From Nectonema munidae (lineage: Eukaryota; Nematomorpha; Nectonematoida; Nectonematidae), in contig JAUIRK010000172.1 of the NCBI GenBank assembly GCA_030549495.1, positions 1 to 64,000 on the forward strand: a stretch of DNA of 64,000 nt, written 5' to 3'. Each line of letters starts with the position of its first letter. Position 1 is the stretch's first letter. Positions 61,936-64,000 of the stretch are shown here, in pieces. Below the pieces are notes generated by a model, which was not told the DNA's origin, ran no database searches, and worked only from the letters and a program-made list of their open reading frames with translations. The position numbers were made by a program, and so were the translations under genes.

Positions 61936-64000
61936 GGCTTATGATTGCAGAACAAAAACTAAATAAAAAATATTTAAAAAAAACAAATAAGAACAATTTG
62001 ATACCTAAAATATTAAATATTGCTTAAATAAATATATAAGATAAATTTCTTCTTTAATGTATTTATGATTAAATTTTTCTTAGTGGAATTTCTTTGGAGG
62101 AATTTTGTATGAGTTGAATTTACGCACATGGTATTTTTGTGAGTGGATTTTTTTGAGTGAATCTTATTGCCTGAATTTTAGAACATGGACTAAACCATTT
62201 TATAAACTATCTTCCCAACTTATTTATTTAGCATTTTTATTTCAATAAGTTTTCCAAAGTATTATTCTCTTGTATTTTTATTGTAAAATATACCAAATTG
62301 TTCTTCTTCAAATGTTTTTACCTAAGTGAAATAGTTTGAAATTGAAGTTTTCATTAAAATGCGGTTTTAACTATATAAGCAATTTTCTTAATTGTCTAAG
62401 TAGCACGCTGTTTGTTTTTAACCTAGTTGTGCATATTTTAAATGAAGTAAAACATAAAATATCGTTATTCCCAATTTAACTTGTTATTAAAAAAATTATG
62501 TTTTCAGGTATATTAGCATAAATTTTGGGTTTCAAAAAGATTATAGAAAAATTATTATACATTTGGGTAGTATGGAATTTATAATGACATGCATAATTAT
62601 AACAAATCTATTGAAAAATTTAAGTTATGCAATACAAGAGAATTCAAAAGATAAAGTTTATTATTCATGTTTTGCCAAGTTGTGCTTATAGAATAAAGTA
62701 GTTGAAGTGAGAGAAATATCTTTTCATATAAAGATAAAAAAATTTTGTAATCAGTGTATTTATTTTCAAAATATATTTTCTTCAACTTTTGTTTGATTAA
62801 CCTTTCACATTCCACAAGTAAATTTAGGTAATGAGACTTGAAAAATCTTTAGAATGAGCTTTTGTTTTTATTCACACTACCATACTGATGATACAAAATA
62901 TCTAACTCATGATTAATGAAAATCTTTGTGTAAAAACACCACATCCAGAAGAAAGAATGGGTTATTCAAATGGTTTCTTTGATACATTTAAAGGAGTGAA
63001 GTAAGAAGAAACTTCTAGATTGATAATATATAGATCCTATAACAAACAATAAAAATATTCATACGTTTTTTAGAATAATATACTTTCAACGAACAATTTT
63101 CTTTAGAGCGTTTATCTATTATTTATAAGGATACGATGTCCAAGTATAATTTAAAATTTATCTCAAATTATCATTGAAATTATTTATGCGACTCATTAAA
63201 TTATTTAAACTACTTATCTACTTTCTTAATGAACTTCTAAAAAAGTTACTTCCGTTGTCAGAAATAATACTAATCGTCATTCTGTCAAGTATAAAGTAAA
63301 CTTACGAAGTATGATAAAAAATAAAAAACTTTCAAATTTTTAAAACAATGAATTAAATCATCAAGTTTAGTCTTATCATATTTAAAAAACTAAAATTAAT
63401 ACATGAAATCATTGATAATAATGACGGTCATTATGTATCTGGATGTCACTTAAAAGAAGTAACTAATCAAATCTAAATCAAAAAACAATCTAAATATTGT
63501 GAAAATATTTTGGTTTTTCATTAACCTTTTTTCCCTTAAGGTTCTATTTTGGAATTTCATATTTTGATTCCTTGATTACAACATGTAAGTGTAGTATTGA
63601 GTCCAAAAAAAGACAGTTAAATGATAGGCAGTCAAATTTTCCTCAGACTTTAAGTCACAGCAAAGAAATTGAAGAAGAAGAAATAGACCTGTATGAAGAG
63701 CGACAAAATTCTGTTTTGGTTTCAGAGATACAATTTATACAAAAATCAAAACTAATTTAAAATTATAGAAAAAAGTAGGAATATTCTACATAGAATTATT
63801 CAAAAAAAAACGTTTTAGAGAATCTGTTTGAAAAGCCATTTGAAGAAAAGCTCACTGGAAAAATTAAATTCGCTAAGAAAATGAGTTAGAAAGAATGTAG
63901 AAAATCAGTTAGAACATAAGCATAAAGCATAATTTGGATTAAAAAAATGACAAAATTTTTCTGAATCTCAGAATAAAAAATGCGAAAGAGAAATATGGAA
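61936..64000. other. Upstream flank of eEF2, no gene recognised
   Basis: AT-rich. The 62-codon frame at 63572-63760 (Lys/Glu-rich) and the 72-codon minus frame at 62597-62815 have no recognisable motifs. No transposon end was seen. Confidence 0.45.

Noticed and set aside
63572-63760. 62-codon Lys/Glu-rich plus-strand frame
   Set aside because: Short, AT-rich and without motif; no supporting splice or repeat context.

Overview
The window is AT-rich eukaryotic DNA from an invertebrate-type animal genome. Genes are split by GT-AG introns, several of them only 42-58 bp long. The transposon families are those usual in animals: hAT/ZBED, Tigger/pogo, Tc1/mariner, piggyBac and a Jockey/CR1-like LINE. 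Nothing fixes the species. The AT bias, tiny introns and transposon mix would suit a fast-evolving or early-branching metazoan such as a cnidarian or myxozoan, but this is inference.

Two host genes are clear. On the + strand, exons at 5895-5974, 6033-6155, 8990-9067 and 14295-14516 encode the second half of ethanolamine-phosphate cytidylyltransferase (PCYT2), which makes CDP-ethanolamine in the Kennedy pathway. The first catalytic half was not found and probably lies upstream of the window. A possible last exon sits at 16906-16960. On the - strand, thirteen exons from 61876 down to 49316 encode a complete elongation factor 2 (eEF2, 844 residues) with an intact reading frame. Its first exon holds only the ATG and an oligopyrimidine-rich leader, as in other animal EEF2 genes.

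Most of the rest is transposon-derived. Region by region: 2.1-4.2 kb, hAT relic; 4.3-4.6 kb, piggyBac N-terminal scrap; 10.4-13.6 kb, LINE antisense in a PCYT2 intron; 18.4-19.0 kb, degenerate satellite; 19.7 kb, tRNA-derived SINE; 20.1-20.9 kb, Tigger relic; 22.2-23.4 kb, Tc1/mariner relic carrying a piggyBac-like MITE; 23.6-24.5 kb, an odd array of short TAGTA/TACTA palindromes; 24.8-26.4 kb, a broken multi-exon gene of unknown function with about 45-bp introns; 27.2-28.1 kb, a 77/79-bp satellite; 29-35 kb, scattered MITEs; 35.4-36.7 kb, second Tigger relic; 37.0-39.9 kb, hAT with both ends; 42.7-45.5 kb, satellite split by a piggyBac relic; 45.7-48.1 kb, another broken gene of an uncharacterised repeat-type family; 49.3-61.9 kb, eEF2 with MITEs and a nested hAT in its introns.

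The two host genes have unrelated jobs (phospholipid synthesis and translation) and nothing suggests they act together. The best candidates for something undescribed are the palindrome array with its neighbouring unknown gene (23.6-26.5 kb), and the five-copy TTAA-flanked MITE family at 29.4, 30.9, 33.7, 52.2 and 52.6 kb.
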